Shown here one piece after another: positions 1 through 7,656 of a stretch of DNA of 9,112 bases. The notes below the pieces were generated by a model, which saw only the letters and a program-made list of their open reading frames with translations, made no database searches and had not been told where the DNA came from. A program made the position numbers and the translations under genes. Numbering within the stretch: the stretch's first letter is position 1; every line of letters begins with the position of its first letter. The DNA comes from Deltaproteobacteria bacterium (GTDB taxonomy: Bacteria; Desulfobacterota; Desulfobulbia; Desulfobulbales; Desulfobulbaceae), in contig JAADIK010000058.1 in the NCBI GenBank assembly GCA_013151365.1, forward strand, positions 1-9,112, given 5' to 3'.

Positions 1-1610
<1,610 letters not shown>

Positions 1611-1620
1611 GGGTTACTGT

Positions 1621-1647
1621 TCCTCTGTTGACCGGGATCGCCCGGCC
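1621..1647 (-). promoter_or_regulatory. rpsA ribosome-binding site with adjoining GC hairpin
   Basis: On the minus strand an AGAGGA Shine-Dalgarno (1626-1621) sits ten bases before the rpsA ATG. Three bases upstream of it is a 7-bp hairpin, GGCCGGG-CGAT-CCCGGTC (1647-1630), with one G-U pair and a tetraloop. No T-run follows, so it does not look like a terminator. Its position suggests a role in controlling translation. S1 of E. coli is known to repress its own mRNA through leader structure; that this hairpin does the same is inference. Confidence 0.5.
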
Positions 1648-1678
1648 GTTTTCAATTAAAGGGTTAAAGGTTTAGCTT

Positions 1679-1704
1679 GGCATGGCCCCGGTTGAGACCA
1701 TGCC
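1679..1704 (-). other. Hairpin in the rpsA leader
   Basis: GGCATGG (1679-1685) and CCATGCC (1698-1704) form a perfect 7-bp stem with a 12-nt loop. It lies about 70 nt upstream of the rpsA start and 115 nt after the stop of the preceding gene. It has no T-tract on either strand. It may be part of the rpsA leader fold, or a processing site separating rpsA from the upstream genes. Confidence 0.4.
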
Positions 1705-1817
1705 CCAAAGTGATCTTCTTACCAGAGTCATTAGGGAAAAACAACTGTTTCATCCTGAAAAACTGTCTTTTTCCGCAGGGGAATAACCGCCGGTTTGAGC
1801 GGGCTGAATACGGGATG

Positions 1818-2504
1818 TTAACCTTTTCCGAAAACGCCCATTTTTTCAAGGAGCGGGCTGAACAGCTCTTCGAAGCTCGGGATGGCTTTACGGAGTACCA
1901 CATCGAGGTGCTTGACGTCTCTTTCGTTGACCACCAGGTTGGCGCTCGATGCCAGGGCCTGGAGATTATAGAGGGTATGGAATTCCGGGCCGATGAGGAT
2001 GTAGAAGATGTAACGGCGTCTCTGCATGGCCATGTCACGCATATAGGCATGAAAAGAGGAGTCCTCCAGGCTCTCGCCTTCAAAACGGCTGTGCAGGGTG
2101 ACGCAGGCAAAGTTGACAAAGCGCATCCGGTCCCTGGCCTCCTTGACCGTCTTGGCGACGAAGACCTGGTAGCCGACCTGCTCCACGGCTTCACGAACCG
2201 CGTCTCTGCCGCTGTTTTCAGGATAGAGGAGAAGCGCCATGGGCACATCTTCTATCTTTTCTTCATCCGGGAAGCGTTCTTTTCGGAGCCATTCAATATC
2301 GGGCGGCGCCGGCGGCTGGACGGCCGTGGCGCCGTTTGCCTCAGAGGTGCCGTTGGCGGCAACCCTGATGGGCTGTTTGCAGTTCGGACATTTGATGGTG
2401 AGTCGTTTGCCCGGCGCAAGCTCGTTCAGGGTCTGCTGCAGTCTGGCCTGCTGTGCCTTGTCGAGTTTCAGCTTTTTCCGGCAATGGGGACAACTGGTAA
2501 TCAT
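1818..2504 (-). CDS. Zinc-ribbon protein with degenerate receiver-like domain
   Basis: The product has 228 residues and I do not recognise a named family. The N-terminus shows a four-cysteine zinc-ribbon pattern, CPHC at residues 5-8 and CPNC at 39-42. A low-complexity Ala/Pro linker (about 49-70) follows. Residues ~85-210 look like a CheY-type receiver fold: hydrophobic strand ALLLYPEN, a helix with a GYQVFVAKTVKEA continuation, then strand FACVTLHS. The acidic pair and the phospho-accepting Asp of true receivers are missing, so phosphorylation in the usual way is unlikely. The start chosen is ATG at 2504-2502: GGAGA (2515-2511) stands six bases before it. An in-frame TTG at 2510 directly abuts that GGAGA and would leave no spacing. 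The gene begins 33 nt after the pilT stop and precedes rpsA, so it is probably co-transcribed with pilT. A regulatory or scaffolding role near the pilus motor is inferred only from its position. Confidence 0.85.
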   Translation of the reverse strand: MITSCPHCRKKLKLDKAQQARLQQTLNELAPGKRLTIKCPNCKQPIRVAANGTSEANGATAVQPPAPPDIEWLRKERFPDEEKIEDVPMALLLYPENSGRDAVREAVEQVGYQVFVAKTVKEARDRMRFVNFACVTLHSRFEGESLEDSSFHAYMRDMAMQRRRYIFYILIGPEFHTLYNLQALASSANLVVNERDVKHLDVVLRKAIPSFEELFSPLLEKMGVFGKG

Positions 2505-2526
2505 GTTCAATCTCCGAAAGATAAAC

Positions 2527-2555
2527 GGCCGTTACGGCTACCTGCCGTAACGGCC
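2527..2555 (-). terminator. Perfect 12-bp hairpin over the pilT stop codon
   Basis: GGCCGTTACGGC (2527-2538) and GCCGTAACGGCC (2544-2555) are exact inverted copies around a 5-nt loop. On the minus-strand transcript the stem contains the last pilT codons and overlaps the TAG stop (2540-2538). Only a poor tract (GTTTATCTTT) follows before the ribosome-binding site of the next gene. It may act as an attenuator or mRNA-stability element between pilT and the zinc-ribbon gene rather than as a full terminator. Confidence 0.5.
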
Positions 2556-3710
2556 CTTGTCGTCTTCCTGCATACTCAGCTCGTGGATATCCGTGGTGCT
2601 TTCGCCGCGGGCCGATTTAATGGTATCCAGGCCGCGTTTGATCTCGCTGCGGTGCGAGCTGTATATGAGCGCCGATTCTTCGGTAATCAGTCCCTGCTCA
2701 AAAAGCTTTACCAGGTGCTGATCAAAGGTGCGCATACTATGGGCCGAGCCCGCCTTGATGATATCGTAAAAGGTCTTGTCTTCGCTTTCGCCGTTGAGGA
2801 TCAGGTCCGTGACCCGGAGGCTGGTGCAGAGGATCTCCATGGCGGCTATCCGGCCGCCGCCGATCCTGGGCACGAGCCGCTGGCTGACTATCCAGCGGAT
2901 GGTGTCGGCCAGCCGGTTGCGGATCTGCGGCTGCTCGTCGTGCTCGAACATACCGAGAATCCGGTTGATGGTCTGGCCGGCATCGATGGTATGCAGGGAG
3001 GAAAAAACCGCATGGCCGGTTTCCGCCGCGGTGAGGGCGATTTCCAGGGTCTCCCGGTCGCGGATCTCCCCGACCAGGATGACCTTGGGCGCCTGGCGGA
3101 GCGAGGCCCGCAGGCCGTTGGCAAAGGTGTCGAAGTCGTCCCCCATCTCCCGCTGGTTAAAGGTGGCCTTTTTGTGCGAATGGACGTACTCGATCGGATC
3201 TTCCAGGGTGACGATGTGGACGGCCCGTTCCTTGTTTATCTGGTTGAGGATCGCCGCCATGCTGGTCGTCTTGCCGGTCCCCGTGGCCCCGGTGAAGAGG
3301 ATCAGCCCGTTCCGTTCGGCGGCGATTTTGCTGAAGGCCGCGGGCAGGTTTAAATCAGTGATGGAGGGGATTTTCGTTTCTAGTTTTCGTAAAACCGTGG
3401 TAAAATGGCCCTTCTGGGAAAAGACGTTTACCCGGAAACGGACCGTCTCGTTCGGGGAATAGGAGAGGTCGCAGGAGCCCTTGTGCAGCAGGTCGTCGAG
3501 CAGCCTGCGGTTGGTGCCGATCAGGTTAAGGGCGAACACCTCGGTTTGAAAGGGGGTCAGCTCCCGGATCGGCGGCTGGACCTCCACCGGCACCAGCACC
3601 CCGTCGCTTTCCACCTGCAGGGGCTTGCCGACGGTGACGTTCAGGTCCGACACCCGCTCGTGTTTTTCCAGCATGGCCGAGATCCAGTAATTGATTTCCA
3701 GTTGTTTCAT
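2538..3710 (-). CDS. pilT: PilT/PilU-family type IV pilus retraction ATPase
   Basis: This is a cytoplasmic hexameric ATPase of the secretion-ATPase superfamily, which powers pilus retraction (twitching motility) in known members. The 390-residue product has the N-terminal PAS-like domain starting SDLNVTVGKP (21-30). The motor core follows: Walker A GATGTGKTT at 141-149, Asp box VTLEDPIEY at 167-175, Walker B ILVGEIRDRET at 211-221, and His box from GH (232-233) to H240. All catalytic positions are intact. The PilT-diagnostic AIRNLIRE motif is replaced by SLRVTDLIL (298-305), and the Walker B reads EIRDRE, so it is closer to PilU or a PilT paralogue than to canonical PilT. Length also fits PilU (about 380). 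The ATG at 3710 has no strong Shine-Dalgarno. It appears to head a minus-strand unit with the zinc-ribbon gene and possibly rpsA. No pilin or other pilus gene is in the window. Confidence 0.93.
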   Translation of the reverse strand: MKQLEINYWISAMLEKHERVSDLNVTVGKPLQVESDGVLVPVEVQPPIRELTPFQTEVFALNLIGTNRRLLDDLLHKGSCDLSYSPNETVRFRVNVFSQKGHFTTVLRKLETKIPSITDLNLPAAFSKIAAERNGLILFTGATGTGKTTSMAAILNQINKERAVHIVTLEDPIEYVHSHKKATFNQREMGDDFDTFANGLRASLRQAPKVILVGEIRDRETLEIALTAAETGHAVFSSLHTIDAGQTINRILGMFEHDEQPQIRNRLADTIRWIVSQRLVPRIGGGRIAAMEILCTSLRVTDLILNGESEDKTFYDIIKAGSAHSMRTFDQHLVKLFEQGLITEESALIYSSHRSEIKRGLDTIKSARGESTTDIHELSMQEDDKGRYGR

Positions 3711-3729
3711 AATGGATACCGTATTGCAA

Positions 3730-3757
3730 TTGACAGGGACAACTCATATTGTACTAT
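3730..3757 (+). promoter_or_regulatory. Sigma-70-type promoter reading towards ilvD
   Basis: TTGACA (3730-3735) and TACTAT (3752-3757) are separated by 16 bases. The -35 is perfect and the -10 matches four of six consensus positions. Transcription would start near 3764, giving an ilvD leader of about 300 nt. No rival plus-strand promoter of equal quality is visible nearer to ilvD. Confidence 0.5.
3748..3753 (-). promoter_or_regulatory. Candidate -10 for the pilT operon
   Basis: On the minus strand TACAAT lies at 3753-3748, 37 nt before the pilT ATG. No good -35 stands at the right distance (TTTCAT at a 16-base spacing is the best). It overlaps the -10 of the plus-strand promoter, so the two directions could exclude one another. 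Confidence 0.35.
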
Positions 3758-3920
3758 CGCTGACTGGTCATGAAAGACAAGAAAAAAATGATTTTTCACC
3801 TCCTTGCAGTGAAACTGCTCAGGGAGCGGGGCTGTAAACAATCCCGCAGCGCCCGGATCGGGCCGTTTGCCTGAAACCGGAATCCGTGACGGCTTGAGGT
3901 GATATTCCATGCAGTATAAA

Positions 3921-3935
3921 CCAAGCGCTGCTTGG
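3921..3935. promoter_or_regulatory. Palindrome in ilvD leader, possible operator
   Basis: CCAAGC-GCT-GCTTGG is a perfect inverted repeat with 6-bp arms about 130 bases before ilvD. The size suits a binding site for a dimeric regulator or a small RNA hairpin. No regulator can be named from the sequence. Confidence 0.3.
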
Positions 3936-4062
3936 GGCCGTTGCGTCCATAAATGTTAACAAGTTGGCAAAAATTGTAAAGTTAAACCGGAGCGGCGAAG
4001 GCGGCGAATGAACGTTTTCTTGCTTACGGAAGAAGATTTTTCAGGTTCTTAAGGAGGACAGG

Positions 4063-5898
4063 ATGACAGTGACCTTGCGGAGCAGCATAACAACCCAGGG
4101 AAGAAGAATGGCCGGCGCCCGGGCCCTGTGGCGGGCCAACGGCATGAAGGAGGAGCAGATCGGCCGGCCGATCATTGCCGTGGTCAACTCGTTTTCCCAG
4201 ACGGTGCCCGGTCACGTGCACCTGCACGAAATCGGCCAGCAGGTGAAGGCGCTCATTGACGAGCAGGGCTGTTTCGCCGCCGAGTTTAATACCATCGCCA
4301 TTGACGACGGCATTGCCATGGGCCATGACGGCATGCTCTATGCGCTGCCCTCGCGGGAGCTGATTGCCGATTCCGTGGAGTATATGTGCAACGCCCACAA
4401 GGTGGATGCCATGGTCTGTATCTCCAATTGCGACAAGATTACGCCCGGCATGCTGATGGCGGCCATGCGGCTCAATATCCCGGCCGTCTTTATCTCCGGC
4501 GGTCCCATGGAGGCGGGGGTGATCGGCGACAAACGCTACGACCTGGTGGATGCCATGGTGCTGGCCGGTGACGCCTCGGTCAGCGACGAAGAAATCGCCG
4601 AAATCGAGCGGGCCGCCTGTCCCACCTGCGGCTCGTGTTCCGGCATGTTTACGGCCAACTCCATGAACTGCCTCAACGAGGCCCTGGGCATGGCCCTGCC
4701 CGGCAACGGCACCGTGGTCGCCACCCACGTCGCCCGCAAGGCCCTCTTCGAGACCGCGGCCCGCCGCATTGTCGAGATGTGCGAGGCCTGGTACGGTCAT
4801 GGCGACGATACCGTTCTGCCCCGCTCCATTGCCACCAAGGCCGCGTTTGACAATGCCATGTCCCTGGATATCGCCATGGGCGGTTCCACCAATACGGTGC
4901 TCCATCTGCTGGCCATCGCCAACGAGGCCGGAGTGGACTTTACCATGGCGGATATCGACCGTTTGTCCCGCGAAACCCCCAATCTCTGCAAGGTGGCTCC
5001 CAGTTCGCACTACCATGTGGAAGATGTGAACCGGGCCGGCGGTATTCTCGGTATCCTCGGCGAACTGGACCGGGCCGGGCTGATCGACACCGGCGTCCGG
5101 CGGGTGGACGGCCTGAGTCTCGGCCAGGCCCTGGACCGTTATGATATCAAGCGGAGCGGGGTGAGCCCGGAAGCCCTGGCGCTGTACAGGAGCGCGCCGG
5201 CCGGCACCGGTCGCCGCAACCTGATCATGGGCTCCCAGGACACCATGTACGACGAGTTGGACCTGGACCGGGAATCCGGCTGTATCCGGGACCTGGAACA
5301 CTGTTACAGCAAAGACGGCGGCCTGGCGATCCTGTACGGCAACATTGCCGCCAACGGCTCCATCGTCAAGACCGCCGGTGTCGATCCGGCCCTCTTCAGC
5401 TTCACCGGCCGGGCCCGGGTTTATCACTCCCAGGAGGCGTCCTGCGAGGGTATCCTCAACGGCGAGATCAAGGCCGGCGACGTGGTTTTTATCCTCTACG
5501 AGGGGCCTAGGGGCGGGCCGGGCATGCAGGAGATGCTCTATCCCACCTCGTACCTGAAGTCGATACATCTCGGCAAGGAATGCGCCATGGTCACGGACGG
5601 CCGTTTTTCCGGCGGCACCTCGGGCCTGTCCATCGGCCATGTTTCCCCGGAGGCGGCCGGCGGCGGCGCTATCGCCCTGGTACGGGACGGCGATCTCGTC
5701 GATATCAATATCCCGGAACGGTCCATCAACCTGCGGATCAGCGACCAGGAGCTGGAGCGTCGCCGGCAGGAGGAAGAGGCAAAAGGGGCGGCCGCCTTCA
5801 CGCCGGAGCGCGAGCGCCCCATCCCCGCCTCTCTCAGGGCGTACGCCTACTTTGCCGCGTCGGCGGACAAGGGCGCGGTCCGGGTGGTGCCGGAATAA
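4063..5898 (+). CDS. ilvD: Dihydroxy-acid dehydratase
   Basis: This iron-sulphur enzyme dehydrates 2,3-dihydroxy-isovalerate and 2,3-dihydroxy-3-methylvalerate to the keto acids that precede valine and isoleucine, in the cytoplasm. The 611-residue length matches E. coli IlvD (616). Signature elements are all present: DDGIAMGHDGM (81-91), ISNCDKITPGM (120-130) with C123 and metal-site D124-K125, CPTCGSCSGMF (186-196), the glycine-rich PRGGPGMQEM (482-491), and GRFSGGTSG (513-521), which holds the catalytic serine in this family. The N-terminal motif reads VPGHVHL, as in E. coli, where [2Fe-2S]-type enzymes have a cysteine (PCN-like). This points to the oxygen-sensitive [4Fe-4S] type, fitting an anaerobe. 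A strong AAGGAGG (4051-4057) five bases before the ATG fixes the start. The next gene begins 19 nt after the stop. Confidence 0.97.
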   Translation: MTVTLRSSITTQGRRMAGARALWRANGMKEEQIGRPIIAVVNSFSQTVPGHVHLHEIGQQVKALIDEQGCFAAEFNTIAIDDGIAMGHDGMLYALPSRELIADSVEYMCNAHKVDAMVCISNCDKITPGMLMAAMRLNIPAVFISGGPMEAGVIGDKRYDLVDAMVLAGDASVSDEEIAEIERAACPTCGSCSGMFTANSMNCLNEALGMALPGNGTVVATHVARKALFETAARRIVEMCEAWYGHGDDTVLPRSIATKAAFDNAMSLDIAMGGSTNTVLHLLAIANEAGVDFTMADIDRLSRETPNLCKVAPSSHYHVEDVNRAGGILGILGELDRAGLIDTGVRRVDGLSLGQALDRYDIKRSGVSPEALALYRSAPAGTGRRNLIMGSQDTMYDELDLDRESGCIRDLEHCYSKDGGLAILYGNIAANGSIVKTAGVDPALFSFTGRARVYHSQEASCEGILNGEIKAGDVVFILYEGPRGGPGMQEMLYPTSYLKSIHLGKECAMVTDGRFSGGTSGLSIGHVSPEAAGGGAIALVRDGDLVDINIPERSINLRISDQELERRRQEEEAKGAAAFTPERERPIPASLRAYAYFAASADKGAVRVVPE

Positions 5899-5917
5899 GG
5901 GGGCAGCGGAGCCGGAT

Positions 5918-7006
5918 ATGCCTGATTCTTCCCTGTTTGAGACGATTCAACGCAATTGCGCCATCTCGGATGCACGGGACAGCGGCGTTTATTCTCTATG
6001 CTCCCTGATTCTCAAGCTCCGTAATCTCTATAAATGGGAAGAGAATGTCGAGCCCTGGGAAGAGCCGGAGCCCGACGTGGTCCTGGACTGGATCTCCGAG
6101 CGGGAGGAATTGTGGGAATCCCTCAAGGACGAGCAGTATCACCCGCTGCCCATCGACGGCCGCCTCGTCGACCCCTTTGACGTGGAGACGGTGAACGCCC
6201 ACCTGGCGGACCGTAATTTTATGTACGGCGCCGGCTACGGCCGCTCCCTGAAGTCGGTCTTTTTCCTGGCCGAGGTCCTGGTCCGAAAGTCCGTGGACCG
6301 GAAACCGGTGGTCATCCTGGGCCGGGAAAAAGCCCGGGAGCTCTCCGGCCTCCCGGCCATGGTGCAGGATGGAACCATTATAATCCGCCGGGAGCAGGTT
6401 CGTTTTTTTCTCTGCGACCAGATCAATGAACTCCTGCCCGCCGCCAAAAAATCGTTGCAGCATGCCCTCGGCCTGTATGGCCTTCTCGGCAACGACGGCC
6501 TCCTGGACCGGCAGTCTCTCATAGAGAAGCTGGATCATCTGGTCGACGAGGAGATGCCCACCTTTATTTATCATGAGCTGGGCGAGCTGCAGGAGCAGCC
6601 GCTTGCCAGCGCCACCCTGAAACAGATCGTCGCGGCTTTTCCCGGCTCGCTCATCGAGTTCCTGGCCCGGGCCATCAAGGATGTGCTGGCCGACACCCAT
6701 GCCCGGGGCCTGCTCGGCCATATTGTCGCCGAAAAGAAGGAGGCGTCCCTGTCCCTGTATATTTCGTTTCTCGGCGGTTTGCGAAAACTCCTTTGCCCGG
6801 AGATCGGCGAGGCCTTTTTCAGTTTTCTGGAGACGGGCGACTGGCTGCTCATAGAACAGGCCCGAACAACCTGCCGCCGGGAGACCGGCAGGCGGGCCGA
6901 AACCCTGACCGCCCTCTGCGCGGAGCTTGCGAACGAGTCGCCCCAAAAGGTGCAAAAAGACGTGGAGCGGGAACTCCTCGCGCCCCTGGGGCTCGGCAAG
7001 CCGTGA
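5918..7006 (+). CDS. Conserved protein of unknown function downstream of ilvD
   Basis: The product has 362 residues, with no signal peptide and no clear membrane segment. Near the N-terminus is an aromatic-acidic stretch, LRNLYKWEENVEPWEEPEPD (34-53), followed by an acidic helix rich in Trp and Glu (WISEREELWESLKDE). A basic YGAGYGRSLKS segment (103-113) leads to VFFLAEVLVRKSVDRKPVVILGR. The rest is predicted mainly helical, with Cys residues at 14, 28, 166, 293, 319 and 334 in no metal-binding spacing. From memory it resembles a family seen in sulfate reducers and Geobacter relatives and sometimes called Sfum_1244; I cannot verify this. The ATG at 5918 is chosen because GGAG (5908-5911) stands six bases upstream; the frame is open further upstream but runs inside ilvD. 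Placement 19 nt after ilvD suggests co-transcription, not shared function. Confidence 0.85.
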   Translation: MPDSSLFETIQRNCAISDARDSGVYSLCSLILKLRNLYKWEENVEPWEEPEPDVVLDWISEREELWESLKDEQYHPLPIDGRLVDPFDVETVNAHLADRNFMYGAGYGRSLKSVFFLAEVLVRKSVDRKPVVILGREKARELSGLPAMVQDGTIIIRREQVRFFLCDQINELLPAAKKSLQHALGLYGLLGNDGLLDRQSLIEKLDHLVDEEMPTFIYHELGELQEQPLASATLKQIVAAFPGSLIEFLARAIKDVLADTHARGLLGHIVAEKKEASLSLYISFLGGLRKLLCPEIGEAFFSFLETGDWLLIEQARTTCRRETGRRAETLTALCAELANESPQKVQKDVERELLAPLGLGKP

Positions 7007-7014
7007 GCTGACGG

Positions 7015-7029
7015 GAACCGCGGGTTTTT
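7015..7029 (+). terminator. Weak candidate terminator after the ilvD operon
   Basis: AACC-GCG-GGTT (7016-7026), extendable by one G-T pair, is followed by a short T-run, with a second run of five T at 7035-7039. The stem is short, so efficiency would be low. It sits nine bases after the stop of the preceding gene, where a terminator is expected. Confidence 0.3.
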
Positions 7030-7078
7030 CGGTGTTTTTGCTAGCTTGTAGTGTGAAATCGTGGCCGTTTCGTTTAGA

Positions 7079-7117
7079 TTGACAAGTCGCCAATCTTGGC
7101 GCGTGCTGTTGTATATG
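7079..7117 (+). promoter_or_regulatory. vapB promoter region with palindromic operator
   Basis: CGCCAA-TC-TTGGCG (7088-7101) is a perfect 14-bp palindrome placed between TTGACA (7079-7084) and TATATG (7112-7117). The TTGACA to TATATG spacing of 27 bases is too long for a normal promoter, so one of the two may not be used. VapB proteins are known to repress their own promoters through such inverted repeats. The palindrome ends 44 bases before the GTG start. Confidence 0.45.
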
Positions 7118-7145
7118 CTAGATGGTATTTTGTCAGGAGACAACT

Positions 7146-7385
7146 GTGTCGATAGAACAACGACATGTCCGCCTGTTTCGCAACGGTCTGAATCAGGCGC
7201 TACGAATTCCGCGAGAGTTTGAACTGGAAGGTAATGAGGCCATTATCCGTAAGGATGGCGGCAGACTAATCATAGAGCCGGTACCCAAAAACAGCCTGCT
7301 TGAATTGCTGGCCACATGGAAACCAATGGATGAAGATTTCCCCGAGAGAAAAGATTCCCCTGTTGAACCGGAAGAAATTTTCTAA
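7146..7385 (+). CDS. vapB: VapB-type antitoxin (AbrB/MazE-like swapped-hairpin fold)
   Basis: The 79-residue product is an antitoxin of the VapB group, which binds DNA through its N-terminal half and neutralises a VapC ribonuclease through its C-terminal tail. Residues ~5-47 carry the family pattern: VRLFRNGLNQALRIPREF, then NEAIIRKDGGRLIIEPV. The tail has the typical LLELLATWKPMDEDFP followed by an acidic, proline-containing end. GTG at 7146 is the chosen start because AGGAG (7135-7139) lies six bases upstream; the in-frame ATG at 7122 has no ribosome-binding site. Length and ending are complete. The toxin gene that should follow is missing except for its last codons (7387-7458), so this antitoxin appears to be an orphan. 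Solitary antitoxins can still act as repressors or neutralise related toxins elsewhere; which applies here is unknown. Confidence 0.85.
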   Translation: MSIEQRHVRLFRNGLNQALRIPREFELEGNEAIIRKDGGRLIIEPVPKNSLLELLATWKPMDEDFPERKDSPVEPEEIF

Positions 7386-7386
7386 T

Positions 7387-7458
7387 ATCGCTGTAACCGT
7401 AAACATAGCTGAATTTTCAAGGGTTTCTGGGTTGATTGTAGAAAACTGGTTGGAGTAA
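7387..7458 (+). pseudogene. vapC: C-terminal remnant of a VapC toxin gene
   Basis: Starting one base after the vapB stop codon, an open stretch encodes AVTVNIAEF followed by SRVSGLIVENWLE and a TAA stop (7456-7458). PIN-domain VapC toxins characteristically end in a VTNNTREF-x-RV-x-GL-x-VE-x-W-L pattern. The remnant matches this in order and spacing: VT, N, EF, RV, GL, VENWL. Intact VapC has about 130 residues with three or four acidic catalytic residues; only about the last 23 codons remain, and no start codon or catalytic core is present. A deletion that removed the 5' ~80% of vapC while leaving vapB whole explains the arrangement. The match is read from memory of the family, without an alignment. 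Confidence 0.72.
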
Positions 7459-7511
7459 AATTATTTGTTCGGCCGAAAGTTGTGGTGAGGACTGAAAAGA
7501 GCGATGAAAAT

Positions 7512-7552
7512 AAAAAAAAGGATTGGCGATATTTTTGCCAATCCTTTTTTTT
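7512..7552 (-). terminator. Strong terminator of the tRNA operon, symmetrical
   Basis: GGATTGGC (7520-7527) pairs perfectly with GCCAATCC (7537-7544) around a 9-nt loop, flanked by eight A on the left and eight T on the right. On the minus strand it ends the tRNA transcript 8 bases after the tRNA-Glu CCA. Because it is symmetrical it would also stop plus-strand transcripts coming from vapB. Confidence 0.93.
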
Positions 7553-7560
7553 ATTATAAA

Positions 7561-7638
7561 TGGCGTCCCCAACCGGATTTGAACCGGTGTTGTCGGCGTG
7601 AAAGGCCGGTGTCCTGGACCTGACTAGACGATGGGGAC
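7561..7638 (-). tRNA. tRNA-Glu (anticodon UUC)
   Basis: On the minus strand the acceptor GTCCCCA pairs with TGGGGAC and is followed by G and an encoded CCA (7563-7561). The D-arm begins GTCTAG as in E. coli tRNA-Glu. The anticodon loop is CTTTCAC, and the T-arm is ACCGG-TTCAAAT-CCGGT. The anticodon stem CCGGC/GCCGA has a C-A mismatch at its first position (27-43), while all other arms are perfect. It is the distal gene of a Lys-Glu pair. Confidence 0.95.
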
Positions 7639-7656
7639 AAGAACCGTTATTCGTTC

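Larger units (their letters stand above)
3711..4062. other. Divergent intergenic region between pilT and ilvD
   Basis: This stretch of 352 bases separates two divergent genes. It contains overlapping candidate promoters near 3730-3757 and a perfect palindrome at 3921-3935. A 5-bp GC hairpin, GCCCG-GAT-CGGGC, lies at 3851-3863, followed by a short TTT. A plus-strand ORF of 34 codons (3770-3874) starts only a few bases after the predicted transcription start; it has no Shine-Dalgarno and only modest Leu content, so I do not call it a gene. The last 100 bases are AT-rich up to the ilvD ribosome-binding site. Confidence 0.7.

Noticed and set aside
1677..3353. 558-codon plus-strand open frame
   Set aside because: It runs antisense through pilT and the zinc-ribbon gene, both of which have clear domains and starts. 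No ribosome-binding site or recognisable motif supports it.
3770..3874. 34-codon plus-strand ORF in the ilvD leader as an attenuator peptide
   Set aside because: It has no Shine-Dalgarno and no run of Ile, Val or Leu codons strong enough for attenuation.
3964..3980. TTGGCA-rich stretch as a sigma-54 promoter for ilvD
   Set aside because: The GC expected at the -12 position is not present at the required spacing from the GG.
4024..5640. 538-codon minus-strand open frame opposite ilvD
   Set aside because: It is antisense to an unmistakable ilvD. The predicted protein is low-complexity, rich in Gly, His and Val, typical of the reverse frame of a GC-rich gene.
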